From contig CAIVQG010000012.1 in the NCBI GenBank assembly GCA_903907985.1, forward strand, positions 1-62,017: a DNA stretch of 62,017 nt, written 5' to 3'. The notes below the pieces were generated by a model. The model did not search any database, was not told where the DNA came from, and saw only the letters and a list, made by a program, of their open reading frames with translations. Shown here in pieces: positions 1-9,070 of the stretch (position 1 is the stretch's first letter; each line of letters starts with the position of its first letter). A program made the position numbers and the translations under genes. Origin of the DNA: an uncultured delta proteobacterium. Lineage in GTDB: Bacteria; Desulfobacterota; Syntrophia; Syntrophales; Smithellaceae.

Positions 1-31
1 TACTGCCCATTGCGTATGCTAAAGATGTCAA
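1..31 (-). CDS. yajC: YajC (preprotein translocase subunit), first codons only
   Basis: Only about ten codons are inside the window (M-T-S-L-A-Y-A-M-G-S). The proposed start is TTG at 29-31, two bases after the tgt stop, and an excellent Shine-Dalgarno (GGAGG) lies inside the last tgt codons at the right distance. The S-L-A-Y-A-M-G opening is typical of YajC, a small single-span subunit of the SecDF-YajC complex. The order queA-tgt-yajC-secD-secF is common in proteobacteria. The identification rests on this context and ten residues, so it is probable and not certain. Confidence 0.55.
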   Translation of the reverse strand, partial: MTSLAYAMGS

Positions 32-32
32 G

Positions 33-1154
<1,122 letters not shown>

Positions 1155-1230
1155 CTATCCCCGCTAAGCGGGATAAGTGCATTAACGAAATTATTTTTTG
1201 CCAAAAAATGCAAAAATAATTTCTAATTTA

Positions 1231-2268
1231 CTAAAGAATCAGCATGCAATCGCCATAGCTGTAAAAATGATAACGACTATCGACGGCATGGCAATATGAT
1301 TTTTTTATAATATCAGTTCCGGCAAACGTACAGACAAGTATGAATAACGATGATTGCGGTAAATGAAAATTGGTTAAAAGACCGTTTACTCGCCGAAATT
1401 TGTGTCCCGGATAAATAAAGAGATTGGTAAAACCGCTTTGAGCTTGAATAAATCCTTTTTCGTCGGCAATGCTTTCCAGTGTTCGGGTAGAAGTTGTTCC
1501 CACGGCAATGACACGCCGGGCATTATTAATGATACCGGCTGTTTCGGCATTGATTTCATAGTATTCCGATTCCATGACATGATCTTCTATGCGGCTGACT
1601 TCTATGGGCAGGAAAGTGCCGTAACCTACATGTAATGTAATCGGCGCTATTTGGATACCTTTGGCCTGCAACGATTGTATAACTTCTTTAGAAAAGTGCA
1701 AACCGGCAGTGGGCGCGGCAATAGAACCGGGATTTTCGGCATAAATAGTCTGGTAACGTTCCAAATCGTCCGCTAATTGCCCATTATTGTTTTTGCGTTT
1801 AATATAAGGAGGCAGCGGCGCCCGTCCATGATTTTTTAAATAATCGTCAAAATTTCCGGCACAGTCAAAGCGCAGCAGCCATTTTTTCTCGGATACGCGG
1901 GCCAGAACCTTTGCTTCACAATCAACGCTCAATACAATGACGTCGTTCTCTCGGAGCCTTTTGGCCGGTCGTAACAGAACTTCCCATATCTGGAATGTGT
2001 CGGCACTTTCTTTTTTATTCAAAAGCAGGATTTCCAGAGATGCTCCCGTGGGCTTTTTACCGAAAAGCCGCGCAGGAATAACCCGGGAATTATTGACAAC
2101 AAGAACATCACCCTTTTGCAGAAAATCAGGTAATTGGGAAAAGATGCAATCGTTAATTTCTCCGCTCTCGCGCTGCACCATCATCATGCGGGAGCGATCC
2201 CTTTGCGTACATGGATGCTGGGCAATTAGTTCCTCCGGTAGATGATAAGAAAAATCTTTTAATTCCAT
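1231..2268 (-). CDS. queA: S-adenosylmethionine:tRNA ribosyltransferase-isomerase
   Basis: Transfers the ribosyl group of SAM to preQ1-tRNA, giving epoxyqueuosine; it acts after tgt in queuosine synthesis. The 345-residue protein shows the full QueA pattern: F-X-Y-x-L-P-E-E-L-I-A-Q-H-P at the N-terminus, the GDVLVVNNSRVIPARL block near residue 52, the PTAGLHF block near residue 185 and the TTSTRTLES block near residue 256. The upstream 240 bp separate it from DUF2065 and hold a dispersed repeat (2302-2476), so it may have its own promoter there, although no clear one was found. Confidence 0.97.
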   Translation of the reverse strand: MELKDFSYHLPEELIAQHPCTQRDRSRMMMVQRESGEINDCIFSQLPDFLQKGDVLVVNNSRVIPARLFGKKPTGASLEILLLNKKESADTFQIWEVLLRPAKRLRENDVIVLSVDCEAKVLARVSEKKWLLRFDCAGNFDDYLKNHGRAPLPPYIKRKNNNGQLADDLERYQTIYAENPGSIAAPTAGLHFSKEVIQSLQAKGIQIAPITLHVGYGTFLPIEVSRIEDHVMESEYYEINAETAGIINNARRVIAVGTTSTRTLESIADEKGFIQAQSGFTNLFIYPGHKFRRVNGLLTNFHLPQSSLFILVCTFAGTDIIKKSYCHAVDSRYHFYSYGDCMLIL

Positions 2269-2301
2269 AGCCTTTATTGTCCATCATGAAGTGGCGGCAA
2301 G

Positions 2302-2476
2302 TAAGCCGTTGTTCAAAAATAACTGTAACATTGTAATATCGTAACCGGCATAAGGGGCCGTAACGAAATGGTTAGAAATGTAATAGTATTGCCATAACCT
2401 GATAACCTAAAGGTAAAAGAACCGTATGGGTGGTCTTGCCACCCTTTAGCGGTGGTTGTTCAGTAACGGCCCCTAA
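2302..2476 (-). repeat. Dispersed intergenic repeat, copy A
   Basis: A 68-bp core (2302-2369) matches, in inverted orientation, the core at 18496-18563. The ends TAAGCCGTTGTTCAAAAA and GGCATAAGGGGCCGTAACG are nearly identical and are separated by a 23-bp variable spacer of the same length in both copies. A third shared box, GTAACGGCCCCTAA (2463-2476), closes the element and is partly complementary to the box at 2354-2365. The interior of this copy is longer (about 93 bp against about 23) and contains a small hairpin, GGGTGG/CCACCC. It has no coding capacity and looks like a MITE-like or REP-like element of unknown mobility. Confidence 0.7.
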
Positions 2477-2514
2477 TCAGAATAAGATGATTATGTCAAT
2501 TAAATTAAATTAAA

Positions 2515-2700
2515 TTACCGGCGGCCGAAGTAAAGCAGTATCAAACCGGCAATCATGGAGGATATACCTAAAAAGCGTAGAGTTCCGGGTGGCAATTCGA
2601 TAATCTTCAGCATATAGGTCTTTAGCTTTTCTGGGAACAGGAAATAAGGCAGACCTTCAATAATAAAAACAAGACCTAACACACAAAGAAAATAATCCAT
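2515..2700 (-). CDS. DUF2065 family small membrane protein
   Basis: A 61-residue protein with two hydrophobic segments (about residues 3-20 and 40-58) and the DUF2065 (YjeT) pattern: short N-terminus, F-L-G-L-V-x-x-I-E-G-L-P-Y-F, then a second helix ending in F-G-R-R. Its function is unknown; the family is integral to the inner membrane. An in-frame ATG 13 codons further upstream would lie inside mazG. I chose ATG 2698-2700 because it fits the family N-terminus and sits immediately after the mazG stop, which implies translational coupling to mazG. Confidence 0.85.
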   Translation of the reverse strand: MDYFLCVLGLVFIIEGLPYFLFPEKLKTYMLKIIELPPGTLRFLGISSMIAGLILLYFGRR

Positions 2701-2701
2701 T

Positions 2702-3502
2702 CTAAATTCCTTTTGTTTTTGTTTCTTCCCATAGCTCATCCATTTCCGAAAGTGTTGCCTGTTCCAGAGTTATTCCACGATTGGCCAATTGACCGGTGAT
2801 GTAAGCAAAACGCTGTAAAAATTTATTTGTTGTTTTTGATAGGGCAGTTTCGGAATCAACTTTAACAAAGCGGCTTAAATTGACGACAGTGAAAATTAAA
2901 TCACCTAATTCTTCTTCGATATTATTTTGATCATTGTTATTTAAGGCTGTGTAGAACTCATTTAATTCTTCCTGCAACTTTTTCAGAACATCCGAAGTCG
3001 ACGGCCAGTCAAAACCGTAGACGGCTGCCGTGGCAGTAATCTTTTGCGCCCGTTTCAAAGCGGGAAGGGAGCGTGGTATGCTGGAAAATAACCCTGTTTC
3101 ATTGCTTTTTGCATCCCGTTCGGTCTTTTTAATCTGCTGCCAGTTTTCCTTTACCTCTTCAACAGTTTTAATTTTAATATCCCCGAAAATATGGGGATGC
3201 CGCCTGATCATTTTCCCCCTGATTCCGGCCATTATCCGGTCTAAGGAATATGTCCCCGATTCTTCTCCCATTTGGGCAAGAAACAATATCTGGAATAGTA
3301 AATCACCCAGCTCTTCGGCAATAGCCTGCTGATCATTGGCTTCCAGCGATTCGATTACTTCATAGGCTTCTTCCAGAATATACTTGCCGATATCTTGTGG
3401 TTTTTGTTTTCTATCCCAGGGACAGCCGTCCGGTGCTCGCAATTTTTGTATTAATAACATCAGGGCGGTTAATTCTTGATAAATTTTATTTTCTTCAGTC
3501 AT
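2702..3502 (-). CDS. mazG: Nucleoside triphosphate pyrophosphohydrolase MazG
   Basis: Hydrolyses (d)NTPs to NMP and pyrophosphate; it acts as a house-cleaning enzyme and influences ppGpp levels in E. coli. The 266 residues contain the duplicated MazG fold. The first metal site is at E-E-A-Y-E-V-I-E-S with E-E-L-G-D-L-L-F, and the second at E-E-L-N-E-F with E-E-E-L-G-D-L-I-F-T-V-V-N. The motif C-P-W-D-R-K-Q near residue 27 is typical of full-length MazG. It is the first gene of the minus-strand block leading to DUF2065 and queA. Confidence 0.96.
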   Translation of the reverse strand: MTEENKIYQELTALMLLIQKLRAPDGCPWDRKQKPQDIGKYILEEAYEVIESLEANDQQAIAEELGDLLFQILFLAQMGEESGTYSLDRIMAGIRGKMIRRHPHIFGDIKIKTVEEVKENWQQIKKTERDAKSNETGLFSSIPRSLPALKRAQKITATAAVYGFDWPSTSDVLKKLQEELNEFYTALNNNDQNNIEEELGDLIFTVVNLSRFVKVDSETALSKTTNKFLQRFAYITGQLANRGITLEQATLSEMDELWEETKTKGI

Positions 3503-3562
3503 GATACAAATTATCCGGTAACATTAGGAAGCCTTCCCACTTATTTTTAAGTGATTAACATA

Positions 3563-3608
3563 GAAAAATAAAGCTGGCAACAACTGATCAATCACTGAGT
3601 TCGCCAGC
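3563..3608 (-). terminator. Rho-independent terminator of the phosphatase gene
   Basis: On the minus strand, GCTGGC (3603-3608) pairs with GCCAGC (3573-3578) and is followed by a T-rich run (complement of 3563-3572). It lies about 20 bp after the stop codon of the phosphatase gene and ahead of mazG, separating the two transcripts. The loop is long, so strength is uncertain. Confidence 0.55.
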
Positions 3609-3629
3609 AGGCAGACCATATCAGAAAAA

Positions 3630-4412
3630 TTATGGGCGTAAAGTAACCGGCTCCAGAAACCTTTCCTGGAGTCTGGCTACATCCGCTTTCAAGGCCTTAA
3701 TGACAAATGTATGCAGATCGCCGTGATTCTCCCGAATTTCCGTCAACGCGGCATCCAGATACTCTTTTTTAACTTCCAGCAATGGCCTGATGATTTCCCC
3801 ATTGTGTCCTTTGGAATTTATTTTGTTGATTAGTTTGGTTGTCAATGTTGCATTGTAACTGATGCTGGCTATATAATCATCGAAAATCGCATCAAATTGC
3901 ACTCCCAGAGCAGTGAGGAGAAACACGGCTGCCAGTCCTGTCCGGTCTTTGCCCGCCACGCAATGAAAAACCACGGGAAGGTGGGGACTAAAGGCCAGTT
4001 CATTTAAGAATTGGCGATATTCATTCTGATTTTCTCGAATAATTCGGCGGTAATCTTTAATCAAAACGTTTTCCAGCCCGGCGGCATCATTGCGGGCGAT
4101 GTATTCCATAGCCATCTCCCTGGCGGAATCATTGATCGCTATAGTTCGAATTTCCCGGACTGAAGGGATATCGCGATTAGGCCTTCTGACCCTCTCCCTT
4201 TCCGAACGAAAATCAATGACCATAGTGAGACCGATATTTTCTAGGACGGAGATATCGTTATCGGTTATCGCACTCAGGTCGCCGCTACGATAGATCATGC
4301 CGGACCTGGTTACGCAACCATTGCCTGCGGGCAGACCTCCAAGATCGCGAAAATTCCGTTGTCCCTCCAGAATCGGCAAGACGGAAGAATTATTGATGGT
4401 GTTTATTGTCAT
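3630..4412 (-). CDS. Tyrosine-protein phosphatase (Tyr_phosphatase3 family)
   Basis: About 260 residues. The N-terminal block N-F-R-D-L-G-G-L, the middle block V-I-D-F-R-S-E-R-E and the P-loop HCVAGKDRTG (Cys-x5-Arg) are those of the bacterial family related to dual-specificity, lipid-acting phosphatases such as LipA of Listeria. It removes phosphate through a cysteinyl intermediate; the physiological substrate is unknown. I prefer ATG 4410-4412 because an AGGA lies about nine bases upstream. A second ATG 15 codons earlier (4457) has no ribosome site. It is monocistronic and divergent from the histidine kinase at 4789. Confidence 0.85.
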   Translation of the reverse strand: MTINTINNSSVLPILEGQRNFRDLGGLPAGNGCVTRSGMIYRSGDLSAITDNDISVLENIGLTMVIDFRSERERVRRPNRDIPSVREIRTIAINDSAREMAMEYIARNDAAGLENVLIKDYRRIIRENQNEYRQFLNELAFSPHLPVVFHCVAGKDRTGLAAVFLLTALGVQFDAIFDDYIASISYNATLTTKLINKINSKGHNGEIIRPLLEVKKEYLDAALTEIRENHGDLHTFVIKALKADVARLQERFLEPVTLRP

Positions 4413-4713
4413 ATAATATTTTCCTGGAAGTAAATAAAGTTTAAGACTGGTTATCATTGAAGCGAAAAAAAATACAATGGATTTTCGTATTACCGTGCCT
4501 TACTGGTTACTCGTAATCGCGCTTTCCCGCATGGGCGGAAATATTACCTTTGCATCCGTCATCTCTCGGTAGTTTCGGATACCCTTGAAATCTTACCTCA
4601 CTTTCTGATTGACAGCCAATGGTGTTTTCCTGTAGTCAAACGAAATAAAAGAAGTTTCTTGCCAGTAATAATTTATATATTCGCGCGAGGCAAAATGAGA
4701 TAAAAGATTGAGC

Positions 4714-4744
4714 CCCGTTTTCGAAAATTGAGAACGGGTTTTTT
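4714..4744 (+). terminator. Terminator-like hairpin in the kinase 5' region
   Basis: CCCGTT (4714-4719) pairs with AACGGG (4733-4738) and is followed by six T residues (4739-4744) on the plus strand, giving a textbook intrinsic-terminator shape. It lies 45 bp before the GTG of the histidine kinase, and no plus-strand gene precedes it within this intergenic region. It could be an attenuator in the kinase leader or the end of an unannotated short RNA. Confidence 0.5.
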
Positions 4745-4788
4745 ATGTCTGGATTTTACCGGGACAATTCTGGAATGGTGGAGGAAGT

Positions 4789-7308
4789 GTGGGCAAGGAG
4801 AGGAAGGAAAATGGCAGTATTGATTATTTGGCCGCAGCAACGGTTGATGTCGATAAGAGATTAGAAATATTCGAAAGCTCAAAGATGCAGGAAGAACGGA
4901 CAGCGGAACTGGCGTCCCTCAATGCTGAACTTCTAAGGGAGCTTGCTGAGTCCAGGCAAAGGGAGATTGTCCTGAGGGAAAGTGAAAAACAATACCGTCA
5001 ATTGATAGACGATAGTCCTGTCGGACATATGATGGTTGATTTGTCGGGAAATATCCAATTTTTTAACCGGCAGATCGAGGAATATCTGGGATGTAAATGT
5101 TCCGATATGATTGGGAAAAATGCCTATGATCTTGGTTTAATTGACGATGGGACACGACAGTTACTGCGCAAGCGATTGGCCGCCAGGTTGGCAGGCGCAT
5201 CCACGCAAATTATCGGGTTTCCAATCTTACGCGACAATGGAGAGCATAGCTGGGTGGAGTTGAAAGCATCCTTCCTGATGGAAGGAGGTCTGCCGGTTTC
5301 TCTGCATTTGGCCTTTGTCGATGTGACGGAACGGAAAAAAGTAGTTGATGCTTTGCGAGATAGTGAAAAATTGTATCGCTCGGTTATCGAAAATATCAAC
5401 GATACTTTCTACCGGGCCAATACAAACGGCAAATTGATGATGGTAAGCCCGTCGGCAACAAAACTTATCGGTTATAATTCTGCCGACGACATGATCGGAT
5501 GGGATATCGCCGAATCCATCTACTACCATCCCGCAGATCGGGAAATATTTCTCCGGGAAATGAAAGAAAAGAGAGGGGTCACCGATTATGAACTAATCCT
5601 CAAACATCAAAACGGAAACCCTGTTAATGTCTCTACAAGCAGTCATTACTATCACGATGAGCAGGGAAACATCCTAGGCATTGAAGGGGTTTTACGCGAT
5701 ATTACGGAGCGCAAACAGACGGAAGATGCTCTGAAGGAAAGAGAGCAGTTTCTCCGGTTGGTTACAGACAATATTCAGGATGCCATCCGCGTCGTTGATC
5801 TCAAGACTCTACAATATACCTATTCCAATCCCTATGTCGAAAAGCTGTTTGGCCTGCGGCCTACGGACTATCAGGCTATGCCCATGGGATCTCATTTAGA
5901 TGACGATAACCGGCAAAAACTATTGCAGATAATCCAGGATGAACTTGCCCATGATGCGGAACGGGCGGCGAACCGGTCGAAATTAATCGAATTAAAAGAG
6001 AAAAACATCAAGACGGGTCAAATTGTCTGGACCGAGAACAAGGCCTCCTTTATGCGGGATGACAAGGGAGAACCCAAAGCCGTTCTGAGTATCACGCGGG
6101 ATATTACGGAGCGTAAAAAGGCGGAGGAGGAGAGAATGCGGCTGCAGGAACGCCTGCGCCGGGCGGAAAAGATGGAAGTTCTCGGAACACTGGCGGGTGG
6201 TGTCGCCCATGATCTGAACAACATGCTGGGCGGTCTGGTTGGCTATCCGGAACTGATCCTCAGGCAATTGCCCCAGGATAGTCCTTTGCGGAAGTCCATC
6301 CTCACTATGCAGAAGTCCGGCGAGAAAGCTGCTGCTGTGGTTCAGGATCTCCTGACCATGGCCAGACGCGGCGTTACCTCCATGGAAACTATTTCATTCA
6401 ATCAGGTGATCAGAGAATATCTGAAGACGCCGGAACATGAAAAAATGTGCTGTTTTCACCCGAATATCAGGGTCAATATCCAACTGGCGAATGATCTGCC
6501 GCTCATTCGGGGATCGGCCGTCCATCTTTCGAAAACGGTTATGAACCTCCTTTCCAACGCCATGGAGGCAATGCCCGAGGGAGGTGTTATTACATTGACG
6601 ACGCATAATCAATACATCGACCGGCCTGTCCATGAGTATGATGATGTGAAGGAAGGTGACTACGTAATCCTCTCCGTGGCGGATACCGGGGAGGGGATTC
6701 CCCAAGAAAATATCGAAAAAATATTTGAGCCGTTCTATACGAAAAAAATTATGGGTCGCAGCGGCACAGGTCTGGGACTCGCTGTAGTCTGGGGCACCGT
6801 GAAGGACCATGCCGGCTACATTGACGTTCAGAGCCGGGAAGGGGAGGGATCGACGTTCACACTCTTCTTTCCTGCCACCCGGGAAAAACAGCTGGATGCA
6901 TGTCATCCTCTTGCCCAGGCCGACTACAAGGGGGAGGGAGAATCCATTCTAGTGGTTGATGATGTGCCTGAACAGCGAGAGATGGCCGCGGCCATGCTTG
7001 CTAGCCTGAACTATCGAGTCACATTGGCTCCAAGCGGTGAAGCTGCCTTGGAACAGGCGAAGTTACAAAAATTTGATCTGCTTCTTCTCGATATGATCAT
7101 GAATCCCGGTCTGGATGGGCTGGAAACATACCGGCAGATCAGCGGGATCTATCCACGCCAGAAAGCCGTTATTGTCAGCGGATTTTCGGAGACGGAGCGT
7201 GTCGGCGAAGTCCAGAAACTGGGTGCAGGCGCCTACGTCAGGAAACCTTACACGCTAGAAAAGTTGGGCAAGGCCGTTCGGAAGGAACTGGTAAAAAGAG
7301 AGGCCTGA
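4789..7308 (+). CDS. Hybrid PAS-domain sensor histidine kinase with receiver domain
   Basis: The 839-residue protein has no membrane segment, so it is predicted to be cytoplasmic. It has a coiled-coil N-terminus (about 20-70), three PAS/PAC domains (about 65-185, 190-310 and 320-445, each closing with D-I-T-E-R-K), a HisKA box with the phosphoacceptor His near residue 475 (A-G-G-V-A-H-D-L-N-N), an HATPase domain (N-box near 584; D-T-G-E-G-I-P; G-T-G-L-G-L-A) and a C-terminal receiver (about 718-835, phosphoacceptor Asp near 767). The start is GTG 4789 with GGAGG five bases before it. No partner regulator is adjacent. The C-terminal receiver closely resembles the truncated protein at the right edge of the window. 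Confidence 0.93.
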   Translation: MGKERKENGSIDYLAAATVDVDKRLEIFESSKMQEERTAELASLNAELLRELAESRQREIVLRESEKQYRQLIDDSPVGHMMVDLSGNIQFFNRQIEEYLGCKCSDMIGKNAYDLGLIDDGTRQLLRKRLAARLAGASTQIIGFPILRDNGEHSWVELKASFLMEGGLPVSLHLAFVDVTERKKVVDALRDSEKLYRSVIENINDTFYRANTNGKLMMVSPSATKLIGYNSADDMIGWDIAESIYYHPADREIFLREMKEKRGVTDYELILKHQNGNPVNVSTSSHYYHDEQGNILGIEGVLRDITERKQTEDALKEREQFLRLVTDNIQDAIRVVDLKTLQYTYSNPYVEKLFGLRPTDYQAMPMGSHLDDDNRQKLLQIIQDELAHDAERAANRSKLIELKEKNIKTGQIVWTENKASFMRDDKGEPKAVLSITRDITERKKAEEERMRLQERLRRAEKMEVLGTLAGGVAHDLNNMLGGLVGYPELILRQLPQDSPLRKSILTMQKSGEKAAAVVQDLLTMARRGVTSMETISFNQVIREYLKTPEHEKMCCFHPNIRVNIQLANDLPLIRGSAVHLSKTVMNLLSNAMEAMPEGGVITLTTHNQYIDRPVHEYDDVKEGDYVILSVADTGEGIPQENIEKIFEPFYTKKIMGRSGTGLGLAVVWGTVKDHAGYIDVQSREGEGSTFTLFFPATREKQLDACHPLAQADYKGEGESILVVDDVPEQREMAAAMLASLNYRVTLAPSGEAALEQAKLQKFDLLLLDMIMNPGLDGLETYRQISGIYPRQKAVIVSGFSETERVGEVQKLGAGAYVRKPYTLEKLGKAVRKELVKREA

Positions 7309-7445
7309 TCGGGGATTACTTACGTTCTAAAGATGCCCGGTGCAGTATCTTATTTATGCTATTTACCACTTGGCATGTTGTAATTACCGGGAAGATAGCA
7401 AACCCTGCACAACGGGCCAAGCGAAAATGAAGAGCCTTTTGTCCT

Positions 7446-7775
7446 TCAGGACAGAAACAACAGATATGAGGGAAATATTCGGGACAATAAAAGCTTTACT
7501 TCTTCGCGTGCAGAATGATCACTGATCGGTTCCACTTCGCTTACGGGATTGCCTGAAATCTTATCGATTATGTGATGACGGGAAACTACAAAACCGGGTA
7601 TATGGATAACCCGTAATTCTACCGCGCCACAGCAGATGCTTCCGGCAGTTGTAATACCCTCAATATAGAGCAGCTCGCGATTGCCATAAGGCAGGTATCC
7701 TTCGGAAACCACTTTGAACATTTCATGCATTAAAATAATTTCGGTGCCGCAAGTGGCGTGAATATGTTCCGCCAT
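7446..7775 (-). CDS. Hypothetical protein, unknown family
   Basis: A 109-residue protein that I do not recognise. It starts at ATG 7773-7775 with a good GGAG six to seven bases upstream. It has three Cys (one near the start in A-T-C-G-T-E, and a C-C pair in S-I-C-C-G-A-V-E-L), several His, and a hydrophobic tail (F-P-S-Y-L-L-F-L). The Cys/His content would allow metal binding, but no known motif is complete. It stands alone, convergent with the histidine kinase and about 420 bp from csp. The ribosome site and the non-random composition favour a real gene. Confidence 0.55.
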   Translation of the reverse strand: MAEHIHATCGTEIILMHEMFKVVSEGYLPYGNRELLYIEGITTAGSICCGAVELRVIHIPGFVVSRHHIIDKISGNPVSEVEPISDHSAREEVKLLLSRIFPSYLLFLS

Positions 7776-8192
7776 AACAAACTCCCAGTGTCAAATGCCA
7801 TCCAATATCAGGGTAAACCCTATTGCATTGAGCAGCGTGCTTTGTCAATGCTATTATGCAAGATGTCAGGGGAAGAATTATCTTTCTGGAAAATCAATAA
7901 TGGCTTAATCAGGCGGGAAAAAACAAAAGCGAGAGCCGCTTATGCCGTCTTGTCTTTTTGCTGGAGTCCCTCATTTAACAGTCGGTCTTTTAAGGGTGAT
8001 AATCACCACGAAGACCCTGTAATTTTCTTTTATGTTAACATCCAGTAGAATAGACTCAATACGTGCATCGCAGCTCTCGCCGGATTAAATTGTCTTAAAG
8101 TATTATCTGCCCGGTTATAATTTCAGCAAGTTGCTTCCAAATTGCTTTAATTCCTGGTCGGTAAGTACCCATAAAACATTTGGTTACTGATC
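7776..8192. other. Gene-free stretch between the hypothetical gene and csp
   Basis: No convincing coding region, repeat or strong hairpin is visible here. An open frame on the plus strand has atypical composition and no ribosome site, so it is not called. Confidence 0.4.
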
Positions 8193-8393
8193 TTAAAGTT
8201 TGCGAACATTCTCCGCGGCCGGACCTTTTTGACCGGCGACAACGTCAAAGCTGACCCGTTCACCTTCGGCCAGAGATTTGAAACCTTCTCCCTGAATCGC
8301 GGAATGATGGACGAAAAGATCGTTGCCACCTTCCTGTTGTATAAAGCCAAACCCCTTTGAATCATTAAACCACTTCACTGTTCCTTCTGCCAT
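8193..8393 (-). CDS. Cold-shock domain protein (CspA family)
   Basis: A 66-residue single cold-shock domain, an OB-fold RNA/ssDNA chaperone. The RNP1-like K-G-F-G-F-I and RNP2-like D-L-F-V-H-H-S-A-I motifs are intact and the length is standard. The start is supported by a strong AGGAGGG seven to eight bases upstream. Its promoter candidate is at 8437-8465, giving a leader of about 37 nt that contains a GGTTCC/GGAACC hairpin. A separate hairpin-terminator unit lies further upstream (8494-8603) and may belong to a longer csp leader. Confidence 0.96.
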   Translation of the reverse strand: MAEGTVKWFNDSKGFGFIQQEGGNDLFVHHSAIQGEGFKSLAEGERVSFDVVAGQKGPAAENVRKL

Positions 8394-8436
8394 TTTCTAA
8401 CCCTCCTTCGTATTGGGTTCCTTCTGGGAACCATTT

Positions 8437-8465
8437 AAAATATCGCCGATTTATTCGGCTGCCAA
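8437..8465 (-). promoter_or_regulatory. Predicted sigma-70 promoter of csp
   Basis: On the minus strand the -35 box TTGGCA (8460-8465) is separated by exactly 17 bp from the -10 box TATTTT (8437-8442). The spacer contains a small inverted repeat, GCCGA/TCGGC. Transcription would start near 8430. Confidence 0.5.
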
Positions 8466-8493
8466 TCTGTGCGCTCAAAAAACGCACTTCCTC

Positions 8494-8603
8494 ATAAAAA
8501 TAAAAATCCCTGTCACATCGCAATGGACAGGGATGGGAGATTCATTTTTACTTCCCTACATCAGGGAGGAAACGTATTCATTTTCGAAGTCGATCACATT
8601 GTT
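8494..8603 (-). ncRNA. Candidate small RNA or attenuator leader upstream of csp
   Basis: On the minus strand a promoter-like pair (TTGATT at 8632-8637, TAAACT at 8610-8615, 16-bp spacer) is followed by about 70 nt and then an intrinsic terminator. The terminator stem is formed by 8526-8534 and 8506-8514 (ATCCCTGTC/GACAGGGAT, nine perfect pairs), and the T-rich tail is the complement of 8494-8505. Just before it, a small hairpin (TCCCT/AGGGA, 8567-8553) could re-pair with the terminator's 5' arm to form an antiterminator. No protein-coding gene precedes this terminator on the minus strand, so it either ends a roughly 105-nt RNA or controls read-through into csp. Confidence 0.35.
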
Positions 8604-8639
8604 GGTAACAGTTTACTCTAATTTCCAATAAAATCAAGG

Positions 8640-9070
8640 TATATTATACATTATTTTTAGCAGTAGATTTACTTTGTAATTGCCTAATGATTATGGACGC
8701 AAATATTAACTTACTGGTATCGCCGGCTGGGTCTCTGATGATATAAAAAATAAGTAATCATAATAATTAATTAACTCTAATATGGTGCTGTCCCGGCTGT
8801 TTTCCGGCCGGCAAATACTGCATCTGTGTCTCCAATAAGTCCCATCCGTAATATCCGCTTGGGATGAGTATTTACCGCTTTTGACCGGAAGGCAAATAAG
8901 GAATTTCTGAAGATTGAAGCAATTTAAATTATATTAGGGGCAGCTGGCAAAGCATTATTTCGGTAAGCTTCGACAATTTATGCTTGCTCATTTTTTTCAT
9001 TGACCAAATGACGTTTTCCCGATACGTTCCCGGCACAAAAAATATTAAGTATTTAAAAGGTAAACTGAAT
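8640..9070. other. Gene-free stretch upstream of the FabH-like gene
   Basis: An AT-rich region with no gene. It contains a TATAAT-like sequence on the minus strand around 8641-8650 and a weak CATCC/GGATG hairpin near 8845-8870. I cannot assign a function. Confidence 0.35.

Noticed and set aside
7758-8048. Open frame of 96 codons on the plus strand
   Set aside because: It overlaps the start of the minus-strand gene 7446-7775, has no ribosome site and has shadow-like composition.
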